The notes under the pieces were generated by a model that was not told where the DNA came from, did no database searches, and saw nothing but the letters and a program-made list of their open reading frames with translations. From the NCBI GenBank assembly GCA_947650285.1, contig CANTFL010000945.1, positions 1-64,000 of the forward strand: a DNA stretch of 64,000 nt, written 5' to 3'. Made by a program: the position numbers and the translations under genes. The stretch is from Hyaloperonospora brassicae. Its lineage: Eukaryota > Oomycota > Peronosporomycetes > Peronosporales > Peronosporaceae. Positions 33,301-46,944 of this stretch are shown here, in pieces (the stretch's first letter is position 1; the number at the start of each line of letters is the position of its first letter).

Positions 33301-36300
33301 TCGAGACCCAGTGTCTTGGTAATACTGTCACTTCCACAAGATTAGAGGGTCTCTTCTCCGAAGCGACTGCCCCATTGGCGTTACTTGCGGAAAGTTTTGG
33401 TCGGATGCGGTATCTGACTCGTCCGATTGGACTACCACTGACTCGGGATCAACGTACATGGGACGATCACATGCAGCTGACGCTGCGGGTAGATAAGTCG
33501 CATATGAGCACCCACATAACTTGTAACATTTGTTGTTGCAGGATTCTCATTGACAGCATCAGGTGAACAGCAAATGCTGCTGAGTTGTTCGTTGCTCGAT
33601 AGCTAGCTGAACGCATCCATGCACCCGCTTTGGAGGTGGACTTGGAAGAACATCGCATCGACTTGTTTGCCATGCGCTGAAGTGAATAAATGCGGTGGTG
33701 AAACGAATAAGTGCAATTCTTTTTAGCGTAAACCAAAGTTGATCGCTCTGAAAACTATCAGTGACCCATTACTTATCATAGTGAATGATGGTTAGGGGGT
33801 AATGTAAAGAGATGAGCCCTTTACGTATTCGACGTTTACACATACAAAAAGAGCTTCTACATATGTTTACATAAATTTCTGTATAAGCTATCTATGATTG
33901 ACAACATTAATCATATTTCACTTCGCTACATAGAGAAATTGAAATTTGTACCTAAACAGGTAATTCATCTTTAACCGCTCCACTTTGTATTTGGTGCAGG
34001 CTTTTATGTCAACTGTAGTAGCAACCGATTACTGCTACTCGCGCAATGGGTGGTTAGAGAGATAACTGCAAGTAGAGTTCAATATTGCTAAACTAAGGGA
34101 AAGAGAGTAAATGAAAGAAAGATTGCTATTTCAGTACATATCTGGATGTTCCTCTACTCAAAGAATCTTAGCTCTGTTACCTACTTCACACTTCTTTAAC
34201 GCTCACGTGTACGTGACGTTTGGCAGAACTCACCCTTTTGTTACAAAACATACAAGGAATTGCTAGTGATAAGTAATAGGGTACTTCGATTAAGCTATGC
34301 ATAACTTTTACGCGATAAAGCTTGATCTGCTGCGATGACAGCAGGCTCCAGCTGCGGCTACGGGACGATGCAAGAACTTTGACCCAACATATGAATGATG
34401 AATATCTCCAAGTGCAAGACCCTCAGTGAACAACCCTCTCAGTTGCCTCGTCGATATAGGTAGTTCCATCAAGGCTTGTTGCGTCATCTGGTAAGATGTG
34501 AAGGGAGCATTCAACTGCTTACGATTTGCCAGAAGTGCCTAAATACGGGTCTCAGGGATGAAGCAATATGATATACATATGTCTGGGGTGTTCTCATTCT
34601 TCAAGACAGGTGCTGACAAACTTCAAGCTGCCAAACAATATCTGGGCTTGCAGTTTATTCCGCACTTGTATAGAATGGAAGGGATAGGTGCTATGCGCAC
34701 TATTACGCTTAGCGCATCCTCTGCCTCACGATTGCATCACGTCTAGTAGCGTTTATAGCCAAATATATTATGCTATATCAATGCACGCTTCTTTGAATGG
34801 TCTCGTCATACCAGGATGTCTCGGCTAATCCTAAATACGCTAAATCTTGCTTGTCTCATTGTAGAACAGAGTGGCTTAAGCCTAAACGGCTCTTTGATAA
34901 AATAATTGTTGATATCTTAAACGGAGAAGACAAAGATTGGAGATCCTGAACCGATAAATCAACCCTACGTAAAGAGATCAGGAATTCCTTATCCAGAGTA
35001 AAAAATTACAGAACCGATTTGATATCACAAAACAGGACAATGCTCCTGAAAGGTGGTGTTTTGATTCCAGTGTGAATGTCAGACGTACTTCATCACCTTT
35101 AGTATTCCCAAAAAGCTGGGTGGCAGGTCGAACGCTGCTGTTGGGTAGCAAAATAAAAGCCTTTTGTCAAAAATTGCTCGGGAAGTAGGGGAAGAGCGTC
35201 CTCGTCACCCATCAATCTAAACATGATTAGCCGGCCTCGGAACGAAAAAGTAATATTAAATAACACAAACCCTGTGCACTTTTAATCATAAAAATGCGGT
35301 ATACTTCATCACCCTGACGACTGAAGTGACAAAAAAACAAGCCACTTTCTTTGGTTCAATGTAGGTACCAAATATCTAAATCAGATGCCAGTCAGTTTGA
35401 TAATAGATGGGTTCAATTTGTTGATTGTGAGACCATTTCAATTATGATGATATTTTTGTTAAAAAGGAGCATTAGCAATCGTGAAGGAACGTTTAGTGGA
35501 ACCTCACAACATATTAAAAAAATTATAGTAGGATGCTAATTTCATCGGCCAAAATGTTTTTATTAATAATTTGACGGCGTTCTCCATTTACAATAGCCAA
35601 AACGTTAAGTGTCCTACTACAGCAGGTAGCACCGATTTGTGATGATCACCTCCCTTTTTCATCACATGACCATGTCACTAGCGTATTATAGCGTTCACAC
35701 TGATGAAAGGTACTATTATGAATAATAGTCATACTACTAATTCAGTTGCTAATAAGACTACACAAAATCAGCTTTATTAATAAGTTAGAAGGTAAAACCA
35801 GATAACAAAAGTTGTGTTGAAACACAGCAACAACAAAGTATCACTACTGGAAGAACTCAAATGGATCGAGGCATTGACGTCATGACTATGAGGATGAGTC
35901 AAAGGTAGACTACAGGTTTGCGCAAAACCTTCATCTTTTTATCATATATCGACTGAATAGTTGACAGTTGGAGTGGCTGTGATATCATTGTCACAGATAG
36001 AAGACGTTAGCAGCATACCCCCGTGCTTACAAATCCTAACACTTAAGTAATTGAACCTGAAAAATTTAGGTCTAAGCAATCGAAGGAAAAATTATTGAGT
36101 CAAATCAAAGTGTTGAATTTTCTTGTTTATTACAAATAAAACTTAGGTGCTGATTATTATCTGTGATAGCGCCTCGGAATTTCTTTCCTAATACTGACGC
36201 CCATGCTGTAATCTTATAGGTTCATGAAAGTGTTGGGTAGTGGAAAAGCCAAGCAAGTCTCGTACTCTTTGCATAGCAACACGACCGAATTTTTGTCGGC

Positions 36301-36780
36301 ACCATACATATTCCTCGTTGAGAAGAATCGGTTCAGTAATAAAATATTATTTAAGATAGTGAAATATAAGAATTGATATCCTGGGTTCATGTAGTTGAAG
36401 TTGCTTACTTAGCGAGGCATTTGTCACGAATTCAAACCTAATAGCAATTCGAAGTACTGCGTCATCAGTCAGTGTTCAACGCCTATCAAACAGTTTCATT
36501 CTACCGACAAGTTCTGTGATGATTATTGAGCACTGATCCACGTGAGAACGTCAACATCTTAATATTTTAAAGGGCACTGGTAGCTAGAAACCGACAATAA
36601 TATGAAGTAAACTTTCACTGACCAAAGTGTATATGGTACTTTGTTTACTCACGTAGGTGTGTACAGTGAAAGGTAAACGACTGTACCAAAGTTCTACAGT
36701 ATGCCACTATATACACGATGGAATTGATGATTAGAAACATATGTGGTGATCTCAGTTTCCAACTAATAAACGCTTAGCAG
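33300..36780. other. AT-rich stretch with no supported feature
   Basis: No frame longer than 90 codons has a recognisable motif. Base composition is AT-rich and low in structure. It probably represents very old transposon remains, but no alignment could be made by eye. Confidence 0.4.
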
Positions 36781-39700
36781 TCGCAAAAGCAAAACTGTGT
36801 AACATATTATATTATTGTCCTATCCTGTCCAATTAGTTGTAACTTAATTGTATCAATTCAAGAATATATAAAGTTATTTTCATTTGTCGCCCATTTGCTT
36901 GCTGAGCAGCGATTGGTGGGTTGATATCAGACCTTTTATAATTGATGAATAGATTTTGGTGAGTCATCGCAATAATATTAATATTGTGATATTATATCAG
37001 GAGAATTCCACGCAATAATATTTATTCTCAATTCTAACAGATTGTGATTTTTGTGACAAGAGTGTCCCGTGTAAACATAAATTAGAGGAGTTACGTGTGA
37101 GACAGTTTACAGGATAACGGTACAAGGTGTAAGCCATCAATAAGTTTTTTCTTCAACTTTATTTGGCTCATTCGATAATAGCGAGGAAGTACGTCATTGT
37201 AAACGATATGTTAAAAGAAACCATTGTTTCGCCCATGGATCCTAGGAATGGTATCTACCAGACTCTTATGCGTGAATGAATCATCTTAATACACAAGCAA
37301 GAGAACCTTTAAGAATCTTTTCGAAAAGGCTTGTAATTCAACAGTGGCATAAAATTGTCCGGGTTCTTGATCCGTAACATATCTGCTGAGATTGTTGTGA
37401 GATCCTACACCGAAGTACTTTGACGATGTGCTAGTAAATATTCGAGATATATAAATAAAGGTACATATGAAAGACCACCGACTTTATTCCGGATCGTCTT
37501 TGAAGTCATGCGGGGGGGGGGGGGGTGAGTTGTCCGCCAATTTTAATAAATTCCAACTCGCAGCTAGCAAAAAAATGCCGCTAATTGATGGCATGTTTGG
37601 TAGAAATGCCGCACACCCAATTCCAACAAAGATCTAGAAGATTATCGAATGGCTCGTGGATTGTGCAAAAAAGTCGATAGAACTGCTAATATTTCTAGTT
37701 TGTGAGTAAGAAGGATAATATGGTCTCATATTGCTGAATGTAATACCTATTCTGATGTGTGAATATAGGCATGATACATATTGCCTGTGCTGTCAATTGC
37801 AGACCAGCAATATGAATTCCATGTGTTCTGTATAGCCGTAGATTCCGCAAATTCACCGCTCGCTGATGTATTCAACAAGAGACGTCACTTTGTGCGTCTT
37901 CTGTTATCAGTAACGCCTGCCACATCCAGATGATTGCAATGTGCCGGTTTATGATAAGTATCCTTCTTACAATGCTGTATTAACTGGGTAAAGTTCGCGT
38001 CTATCTTCTAGAAAGTGGCAATGTGCCAAACTTCATTACATATAACCATTAGCAGTCTCCACCACTCATCGATAATGGCGAAATGGTTGTCAATCTTTAC
38101 AGAGTACGACGTCTACGTGAATGATAAGCTAGAATGAATGGATTGTGTCAGTGATAAGCTCTTACGACAAATTAAAATCGACCCAAATACGCAGTAACAT
38201 GTCAGGTTAATCGCACTAATGAATCGCTAATTTGCAGCGTCTTATCCCAGAGAAATTTCGACGAATTAAAACACGTTACTATAAGAAAAGAATTAATTTG
38301 TCGGATCAGTTGCATCTCGAATCTATGAAAGCAAGATTTGGAACTCTCGCAAGTGGCTTATAGGTCTTCATAGGACCAATAAAGACAGGATGTGGTCTGC
38401 AGTATCATACAGAAGTCGTCAGCAAGACACCACGTGTCGTCGTTCGCACTCCTAGTGACCTACGACCGTAGAATATGTATGTCTAGAACGATGCGCCATT
38501 ATATAGACATCTCAAGAATGATATGCTTATCCCACAATTAGTCAAGAATCTCGCTCACCACTCCAGTTTTAATTTTGCGAGAGTACATCAATAATGTGAA
38601 GATTCGTAAATGCGTAAACTCATAGCGTCTAAGTCGTACACCGTTGCAGCCTGTGTTAGCTCCGACGACATAGTTCGATAAGTGATTTTCCATAGAGATC
38701 GTCTTCTAGTAAGCCTAAGGCAGTCACACCTATATGTATATGTCCGTATCGTTGATAAAATCCAGCATAATTTTTCATCGTGCTACTGTTCTGGAGTCCA
38801 TCACAGGAGAAGTCTGTTTCCGCTTCTGTATTGATAAGTCTATCGAATATATTGACGTGATCTCGTCTTCGACCCATCTTCACAGGCGCGGATAGTTTGG
38901 CAAGTATTGCTTTGTTCCATAATGAAGGGTTGAGGTTGTCGACACCTAACCATCCAGATAAAGAATTTTAATAAGGACAGTGCATCCTGTAGACTATGAT
39001 AGACAATCTGAGGTCATTTCCCCTTGTATACCAGTTAAGTGAACTTTTGCCGTCGAATGAATTTGCCAGTAAAAATTCAGTTTATGCGCCGACAACGCAA
39101 ATATTGCATTTCGATAGTGGGTCAAGAAATCAACAAATCTTTACCATTTTTAGTGAGACCTTTGTTCAAATATGGGAGGCACTCGATTGGGCTAAATTTG
39201 ATCATTTATATACATACGCACCGGCAACTGCTTTGAAGCGACAGACATTAGTACTGAGGGTGCGATCATGCTTCGGGGAAGGCGGACAAGCAATAGAAAT
39301 GACTCATAGAATTGCACAGATGATCGAGATGCTCGTATATTCCTCATCTCTAATTTAAGCTCATGAGGACGATGACGCCCTTGCCAAAGAACAAAATGAT
39401 ATATCTGCAGTGCGCACAAGGCTCACTGACAAACGCTATGGCTGTCATGTAGAATACTACCTCCTGGCATGAGATGAAGTGGACAGTATATTCAAATTTC
39501 CATCGCGGAAGCGGTATGTTGACAGGAACGAAATCTTACAAGCAAGGAAAAGTACGGTTTTATCAAACAATGTGTAATTATGATTAGACCGTAGACCCAC
39601 CTCATCGCGTGAACAGTAATGTGGACATTAGATAACATTGGTCCAAATGCATCCGCTCATTTTGTCTGCTGTACCGTCCATGCTCGCAGAATACACCAAA

Positions 39701-40260
39701 TATACCATAAGATGCGTGCGCCTACAATGATAAACGTAAATTACCTTCAGTATTACAATCAGTGGGGGACTTTTTCGATCGGTGGACATTGTAAGAACGC
39801 TTATACGTGTCATCGGGTACCTGCGGTCATGTAAAAAGCGTCTATAAAATTCGCGAAAAATCGTACTTATCAGGTAATTGAGAGATCACTACTTCGGAGA
39901 TCCGATCGGCCTGACGCCTCGGCATTATATCTACATAAAATAGATCCCTGGTCTGATCTTGTTTATAATATGTCGGGAAAATCTTGCGTTGCGCACCTCA
40001 GCACCTCATTATGAAGTTGTTTTGACTGAAGAGCAGGGAAAGGTCTTCCTTCGACCGCCACATCCATTTTCAGGGTTCGGCGGAGTCAATGTTTTAGTTT
40101 CTTTAACGAACGCAACGTTAAAGTCGTCGTATGAGTTACCTCGTTTGGTGTCGTTGGTATCCGCTTTCATATAGGATTTCTAGGCCTGACTTGCATATAT
40201 AGATTGATAGATTTGACTTCGTCTACCAGTTCGACAAGACCCGCCTGATGGTATTGGAGG
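36780..40260 (+). mobile_element. R3: strongly degraded Ty3/Gypsy relic
   Basis: An LTR-like stretch (about 36840-37080) carries GCAGCGATTGGTGGGTTGATATC, close to the LTR block of EL1. Downstream, in element order, are RT (about 37220-37290: TIVSPMDPRNGIYQTLMRE), RNase H (about 37785-37880: ILSIADQQYEFHVFCIAVDS), the integrase tail (about 39405-39440 and 39710-39780: KMRAPTMINVNYLQYYNQW) and a chromodomain trace (about 40040-40160: GKVFLRPPHPFSG). All frames are destroyed. It is the oldest recognisable Gypsy in the window. Confidence 0.5.
37512..37525. repeat. G homopolymer, 14 bp
   Basis: An uninterrupted run of 14 G in an otherwise AT-rich relic. It is a likely length-variable site and a possible assembly weak point. 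Confidence 0.9.
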
Positions 40261-41300
40261 CCCATCTCAACATGACTACTCACGGACCTAGTCAAGAGAT
40301 TGCAAGTTTGCGATCCATTCGTACATTTCAATCAAATGCGGTCCTGCCACTATGGCTGAATAGAGGAACTCTTCCCAGGGGTAGATTTAGAACTGTCGAC
40401 ACCTCTCTGAAGCAGACGGCTCAACGAAATATAAGGCAACTCTGTAGGTCGAGAAAATTGGTGCAACTAGTAGAAAGCACCGAATAAAGTACGGTTTTTA
40501 AATATGACACGTAGTTTATCACGTTTTCCTATCCATGCCTATAATACGATGCATTTAATGCGTTGGATGAATGCATTTCACACTTGATCCAAGAAGTGTC
40601 CATCACAATTATGTGTGCGTTGTACCATCGATATATGAAGAAGGTATCGATGTAGAAGTCGCGTATTTCGTAACGTCAGAATCGTGAAGCCTTGACAGAT
40701 GGAGCAAGGATTTCGATCCTAATCGGTATTTGATGCAGCTTACGGATTTAACTTTTGCTTTGGTGGAAGTCATGGCATATTTGAGCAACGACTGCATCAA
40801 ATTGCGATATTTCCTCTCCCGCTTAGTGTCAATGGAACCACCGAGTCTACCATTAATGCTACCACTCCAGTGGCTCCGACTCGAGTCACTACAAGCTTTG
40901 TGCATCCTTGAACGCAACTTGCATCGCACTTGGATATATGGTAACGATGAAATCCAGAAGATAAATTGTCTGTCTCATCAAAAGGCCCGAACATGCGTTC
41001 GTCAGTGTTACAAAATACACCATTGGGGTGATCTTGAGTCGTACCCCTGCATCCTCGGCTTCGCCGACGATGCGATGTCATATAAAGCATCCGAATCTCC
41101 ATACAACTTTGCCTTTACCTTGATTTCATCACATATTCTGGACTTTCACCAGCCAAATGAGCAGCGAGTGTTCTAGCTATACGTAGGTACATTTCCAAGC
41201 GCACTTGCAACGACTGGTGTTGCAGCTGCTTTGTTTTTAATATACCTCTACGCAGCAGCCGCATCCATTTAGCTGCGTGTTTTGCAGCTTTGGCTGCACT
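40260..41300. other. Unclassified, no supported gene
   Basis: A 148-codon plus-strand frame (40730-41176) and overlapping minus-strand frames show no recognised motif. The position right after R3's chromodomain suggests it may include R3's 3' region, but the antisense ORF could not be traced. Confidence 0.3.
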
Positions 41301-42060
41301 CCGCATAGGTTTAATAGGTATGCGTCGAGAATAGGAAATGGGTGAAACAAATTGTGCTTCCCTTCTTTAATTGATCCAAGGGGATCACTCTGTGTAATGG
41401 GTTGTACGTCAATATATCCCCGATTAGACTGTGTGGGATACCCCACGGATAATATCATCTCGTTCGTGATATCGATAAGACCATATCCGTTTATGGTGGC
41501 TGATGCGTGTCAGCCACCGGATTCGATATCCGGTAACAGTACAATTAAAAAGGAAAGTGTATAGATTAGGGATGTTTATGATAAAGTGTTTTTTTAAAAA
41601 AGGAAAGAATGTATAATTCACCTTATTCTTATAGCGCAACCTGCCTTCATAAGGCTTGTGTTTCGATCTTCAAGAGTAATGGGCCTCTACAAGGCAAACG
41701 TTATCGGGTATCGGGCGCCGTATAATTTTCTGAGTTACTATTCCCTTTAACAAGGGCCAGAAAGCTCTACGATCTTGTGTGACTACTTGGGTCTAAACTT
41801 GACATACTTCCGTAAAACTAAGTGGTTTTCCTAGCCTTTTAGTCTTCTCCTGGCTTAGGAGCCAAGTTAGCTCCGCTGCGCATTGTGTCGAACCAATTGT
41901 CTAGTGCTCACTAATGTGACAAATGATTGGGCGGGGGAGTGATGCGACTGATTGAGCCTATTGATGTAATTGACACCCGATTGGGTCAATAGGGATAGTA
42001 TCTCAATTGGACATTCTGTTGAAGATATGTTACCATTGAATGTAATATCCGACATGGTCC
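41300..42060 (+). mobile_element. Gypsy leader fragment related to R1
   Basis: About 41845-41885 (CTTAGGAGCCAAGTTAGCTC, then CGCTGCGCA) aligns with R1 11719-11750 (CTTAAGGAGCTGTGTAGCTC, then CGCTACACA). Small hairpins are again frequent: ACCGGAT/ATCCGGT (about 41515-41533), CCCTT/AAGGG (about 41744-41757) and GGCTGA/TCAGCC. No coding sequence follows. It is probably a truncated 5' end of the same family. Confidence 0.4.
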
Positions 42061-42981
42061 TAATCATAAGTTGATGTAGTTTAACATATTAAGAAACCAA
42101 AATTACACAAAGATACTGGACGCGCGCAATGGGCGAGAAGCGAGTAGCTACGTTCAGAGTATGTCGTCTGACATGCTGCGAGTACGATCGGAAGTTTTTA
42201 TCTTGAGGTACAATTGCACGACCTATAGTCTTACTTTCTCCGTCTTCTGAATGCATTTAATCTACATGGTGTCAGTGTAGGTAGCTCGTACCGTGTCACT
42301 ACAAGCGGAGAGTGCTTCGTTTTAGCATGATTTACAAGGACGAGATCCTGTCACAATAGAACGAGTGAACTCGAAAGCATTGATTTGTTTGTTTTTGCGC
42401 TTGTACATGTTCTACAGTATATCCTAATTAATTTAGGCGAACTCGTGCCATGGTCGTTGAAATCGCAAAAATGCTATCGGATTACGACGATCATTCAAAT
42501 TTGTATTATAAAAATCCATTGAAAATGATCGGTCGACAATAATTGCAAAAATTAGTGCAATGCAAGGGGTGCAAAGTCGCGACGAGCTTCTATTCTCGGT
42601 CCTTTTATATCGACTTTGGACAATCTGACATTCTTGTGCATTAATAACATGTAAATTAAGGACTATTTGCCGTTTCATCTTCCATGTCGGTGAAAGAGTC
42701 GGAATAATCTGTCCGACATGCAGCAACTGTAGCTGCGCTAACTTAGTTACAAAAACTTGCACGTACATTGCTTGCAGCTGCCGATGACCATAAAACAAGC
42801 ACAACGTGCGGGATACCCCTTTTACTCGTGCGATTTTGCGCATTGACTCACAGTAATTATGAGGGCGGGATCGACCAGAATAAAATCTGGGTAAATCATG
42901 ACTAGTCCGCAGCGCGCCTGAATGGAATTGCTGCTTGATTTTGTCAATCCACGACCCGTTGAGCAGCCACGATACGCGACG

Positions 42982-44290
42982 ATGCGCTTGCTGTGTCATG
43001 TTGGCATGGCGTCTGCGGTCATTCTATGGAGTAATGTGGAATCAACAACCACACTGAGCGATCGTCACACGAATGGTACCGCTCAAGGCTCGCTCACTGG
43101 TCCTTCCCGTGAAGAGACGGCCGCGCCCGTCTTGCCACGCTCTTCGGGACCTTCCAACTCTATAGCAGACGACATGAAACACGAGTACAAAAAAATGAGG
43201 AGAGAGCTCGGCTTCCGCTTTCATCGTTGCCAAATACGAGTGTCAAAGTGCAGACTGCGATTAGAGTGGGCAATTTCGGGATCTAATAGTCTTTTTCGAA
43301 CAGTTCGAAGGGCGTAGTGAACCTTTGGAACGGAATCAGGTCCTGCTGGTGCTTGGGTATGCTGATGCATTGAGACACCAGGGTACCCTTGTTAGCGACA
43401 AAGCGATACTTGCTCTGCTAGTACCCAGGGTAGGCAAAACGAGACTTGCGGAGCTACTTGATTCAATTCGAGACTTTCCGAGCATAGAGGATCGCGTTGA
43501 CAACTTGCAAAAAGCGCTAGCGGAGATGAGCGCAGAAAATACACCAACGATGATCAAGGAATGGCTTGAGTTGGGCACAAGTCCGGACATAGTCTACTGG
43601 CTATTGTCCATTGGGACGACAAAAAGGATCACGCCTGGCGGCCGAAAAGGCATTTGGCGCGACATCTACCGCAATCTGGAGATCTGGTTCACGTACACTG
43701 GATTATATCGTGCTCGATATGGTGGCTATGGCGACAATGCCATCCTGCAGGTGCTGGTAGAGAACAGAGGACTGAGAGAGACAACTGCTTTTCTCTATTA
43801 CCTACGACGCGACACCAGCTTGGAGGAACGCGCCGACAGCTTTTTTCGCTTGCTAGTGGAGACGAACGCAATCGCGCAAGAACGGATGATCGAACTGTGG
43901 CTGATGATCAAAACGAGCCCTGACAAAGTCTACCGAATGCTGCCCATCGGGGGGGGGGGCGAGCAAGTCTGTAAGTCGTAATGGAGCACAAGCTTCATTT
44001 GATATATTTTGCAAGCTCCGGGATTGGGTCAGGTATGTGGTTGCATTGCGGGCTATACAAGTTAACTATTCCGACGAAGCTATCGCAAAGCTGCTAGTAC
44101 AAAATAGGGGAGAAGAGGAGGCGAAGGCGTTTTTAACTTGGCTTCAAGACGACAACAATTTGAAGGACTTCGCTGACAGCTTGCTACCATTGCTGGCGGT
44201 GACGTACCCAGAAGTCAAGCCAGCAACGTAAATTATGTGGCGTACGTCAGGAACAGGCCCTGTCAAAGCCTACTAAACGATGCCCATTGA
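42982..44290 (+). pseudogene. Secreted tandem WY (LWY-type) effector gene, frameshifted
   Basis: The N-terminus from ATG 42982 has a hydrophobic signal-peptide-like segment (LCHVGMASAVILW). A variable linker follows, with no clear RXLR (only an SREE trace). From 43325 the next frame carries LWY-module hallmarks: WLELGTSPDIVYWLL, YGDNAILQVLVENRGLRE, and a repeat WLMIKTSPDKVYRMLPIG. The frame then ends after an 11-base G run (43949-43959), and a third frame (44037-44231) continues the module pattern (LLVQNRGEEEAKAFLTWL). A further decayed module reaches about 44290. At least two frameshifts break it: one between 43250 and 43320, one at the G run. Such effectors act inside host plant cells. If the G run is a sequence error the gene may be less damaged. 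Confidence 0.65.
43949..43959. repeat. G homopolymer, 11 bp, at an effector frameshift
   Basis: The run lies where the effector leaves its second frame. Repeat-length change is the likely cause of the frame loss, whether real or in the assembly. Confidence 0.85.
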
Positions 44291-44399
44291 GAATACGTAA
44301 GCGCTTACACCTGATGATATAGAAGAAGCGTCTACTTGTGATATCCTAGCAAGCTCAGGGACTAGAGCGACTTTTTGTTGGCCAATTCCTAGCTCAATA

Positions 44400-45990
44400 T
44401 AATGCCTTTGTCATTAGTGCTATCATGGAGCTGCCAATAGAAGCGAGATGCGATGGAGAGACGGCGGCATTCATGCATGGGTATCGATATCCCCGGACGC
44501 GTAGGAACGCGCTCACAGACAGCATTGATCTTGCCCATAAACGCGGTAGATACTGGAGAAAAACAGTCGATCGGTGGCCGTATCGAACATGTGTTCTCAA
44601 GCATGCCTACAAGGTGCCTGTAGTAGATCTGAAGGTCCAGTCCGGCGTCACGCGAGAGCAGGTGAGCTCGTCTACTCTCTAAATGAAACTTACACGGTGG
44701 CTGAATGACGTAGGCGTCGCCCGATCTCAGGCTTACTACTTTGTTGACGTGAGTGATTGTTCACTGACTCGCGTCGCCCGGACTGGAACACAGCAACGGG
44801 TCTCGACAGCACAAAAATTAGCACACGACAAACGTACTTCCAATATGAATGCACCTGCCAAGTACACCTTTAGCCATCGATGTCAAGTCTGCGTCGACGT
44901 CGTTCATGAGCTGGTAGATGTAAGCGCAGACTTCATTCCTTCGCATAACAATCGCAAATCCTGTCGTCGGCGGCCACTGGGCAACCCCTCTGTTTCGTCC
45001 AGGTTGCGTCTTAGATATCCAGTTTAGCAGATGCATGCTGCTGCTCGATCGACAGGTGATCTTCATTTTTTGAACAACAGTCGTCAAGAGAACGCTAGAC
45101 TGGCAGCATACTTTTCACGCGGTCGCTCCTCACCAACCCGCCTAGAATCTCAATACAGCACTTGTTCTGTTACAGATAAAATGCCTATTCGCCGAAATAC
45201 CCAAGCAATTAGTGTGTGCGGTCGGCGCTTCCGCACACCTACACATGCCTTACATAGTTCGGTATCCGGGCCGAAAGTCATCATCTTGACTGTGCGGTTG
45301 TCCAGCGCTATATTACTGCGCGAGTCGACCAACTTGATTACAATGACGTGGGTGGCATAATGAGTGATGCAATGACTGTGCAGCCGTTTTGTGCAGCCGA
45401 ATAGTAGCCTTTCTTGCACATTTTACGGAGACTTTGATCCAGGTCAAAGAAGCGTCGCACATTCCTCGCCGAGCTCGTACGGCTGAGCACCGTTTATCTT
45501 CGTCAGACAGCACGCAACGGTCCATGTTACTTTCTTGATGCATCATGACGAGCTTAGCAGCCAGTTTAGCCCATAGTTCACCAGCGTGGTTATCAAACGC
45601 GACAACAAGCGGGTAAGTGAGCAGTTTTCGAGAGTTCGATCAACTGCGGCGCGGACGAATCCGTGGTCTCTAACTTCAACCGTCAGTCCTGTATACCAAA
45701 AATATTAAACTCAAGTTCATTGAATCGATGTCTTTGCCCTTTTCAGTGATCCTTCTCGACTGTACACTCATTGTGGCCGCTTCTTGGCCTTTCTCGCAAA
45801 AGTGAACCTGGTTTCGTCTTGATTGAACTCACCTGTGTCAAACTAGCGATAAAGTGTGACTTCTCTTACCCGCCCGTGTGTTTTAGCACGAACGCTCTTC
45901 GCACAAACGCACGTCACTTGTGACGAGCTATATGCAGTCGTAACGTCACTTTTTTCGCTTTGGAATCAATCCATCACGTTGTTACGACTG
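44400..45990. other. Coding-like scraps, no gene resolved
   Basis: Minus-strand frames include HYATHVIVIKLVDSRSNIAL (about 45290-45360) and LTYPLVVAFDNHAGELWAKL (about 45550-45620), which read like protein. On the plus strand, an ATG at 45546 precedes a short frame and an ideal donor (GGGTAAGTGAG). These are mutually inconsistent. No product could be named. Confidence 0.25.
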
Positions 45991-45991
45991 A

Positions 45992-46530
45992 CTAGTGGGA
46001 CTGAATGGCAAAGTACAGCAGCAAGAGCACCACGACCACAAACAGGACCAGGTACAGCATGAGCTTGCTATCACCTTGCTCTATTATGACGCCATAGCGC
46101 TTCATCGCGCCACCCAGCAGTCCTTCCGTGCTTTCAATTCCTTTCTCTGCTAGCCCAAGTAGTGATAGAAGTCGATACAACCGTATCTCTTCTGCTATCA
46201 CGAGAGTAGACAGTGCTCACATGCCCTCAAGAAAGCGGGTTTATTCTACAAATTCTATACGGACATTCGTCCAAATCTGCGAGAAATAGGCATTCAGCAT
46301 CAAAAGCTCCATCAGAAATAATAGCACATCAAACAATACACGAACGCCGCACAAATGTCGACTTTCTCCCTCACTTGCTGTGGCAACGAGCTCAACCAAA
46401 TGCCACCGACCTGCTTCAGCTACACGATCTGCAGCGTCGAGAGACTGATCTGCTCGTTAATTTGCTCTTCCATCAGACGCTTTGCCTGCTCTCCATTGTC
46501 GACAGCCAAGCCACTCTGCAACATACACAA
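45992..46530 (-). pseudogene. Possible Bet1-like tail-anchored SNARE remnant
   Basis: The last exon on the minus strand (46201-45992) ends with LLGGAMKRYGVIIEQGDSKL followed by a single C-terminal membrane segment (LVLFVVVVLLLLYFAIQSH). This matches the layout of small Golgi/ER SNAREs. Upstream, GLAVDNGEQAKRLMEEQINE and QISLSTLQ may belong to the same protein, but a TAG and unclear splice sites intervene. The Copia LTR begins at 46607, just upstream of this remnant, so its 5' end may have been cut by that insertion. Confidence 0.3.
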
Positions 46531-46606
46531 ACCGACATTCAAATGGGTAAAGTCAAACAAAATGGCCCGATCGTTCACACTCTATTAGCTGCCAACAACG
46601 CGACTT

Positions 46607-46811
46607 TGATGAAAACGAGAGTGTCGTGTCAAATGTGGGTGCGCAAGGGCGCGCGGCACGACGACGGGAATGGGCCACTGACTGTGATTGTATAGTGCAT
46701 AGGTTGTGTGAGACAATATGCGTGATTTGCAGATCGAGTGGACAGGAATGGCGGTGAGTAAAGAGTAGAAAAGAGATAACAAAAGATTAATGACAGAAAC
46801 CTTTTACTACA
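46607..46811 (+). repeat. 5' LTR of C2
   Basis: It runs from TGATGAAAACGAGAG to CCTTTTACTACA. By eye about 90% identical to the 3' LTR, including the block GTGTGAGACAATATGCGTGA. Confidence 0.85.
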
Positions 46812-46944
46812 GGGATATAGAGTGTACAACATTGTCAGGTATGCGTCACCAGAGCTATCGACGATACTCATGGCCAAGTGTGACACGCACCGTATGAACT
46901 ACCTGGTACACGCGGAGGAGTTGGCACACTTCGCTTAAGATATC

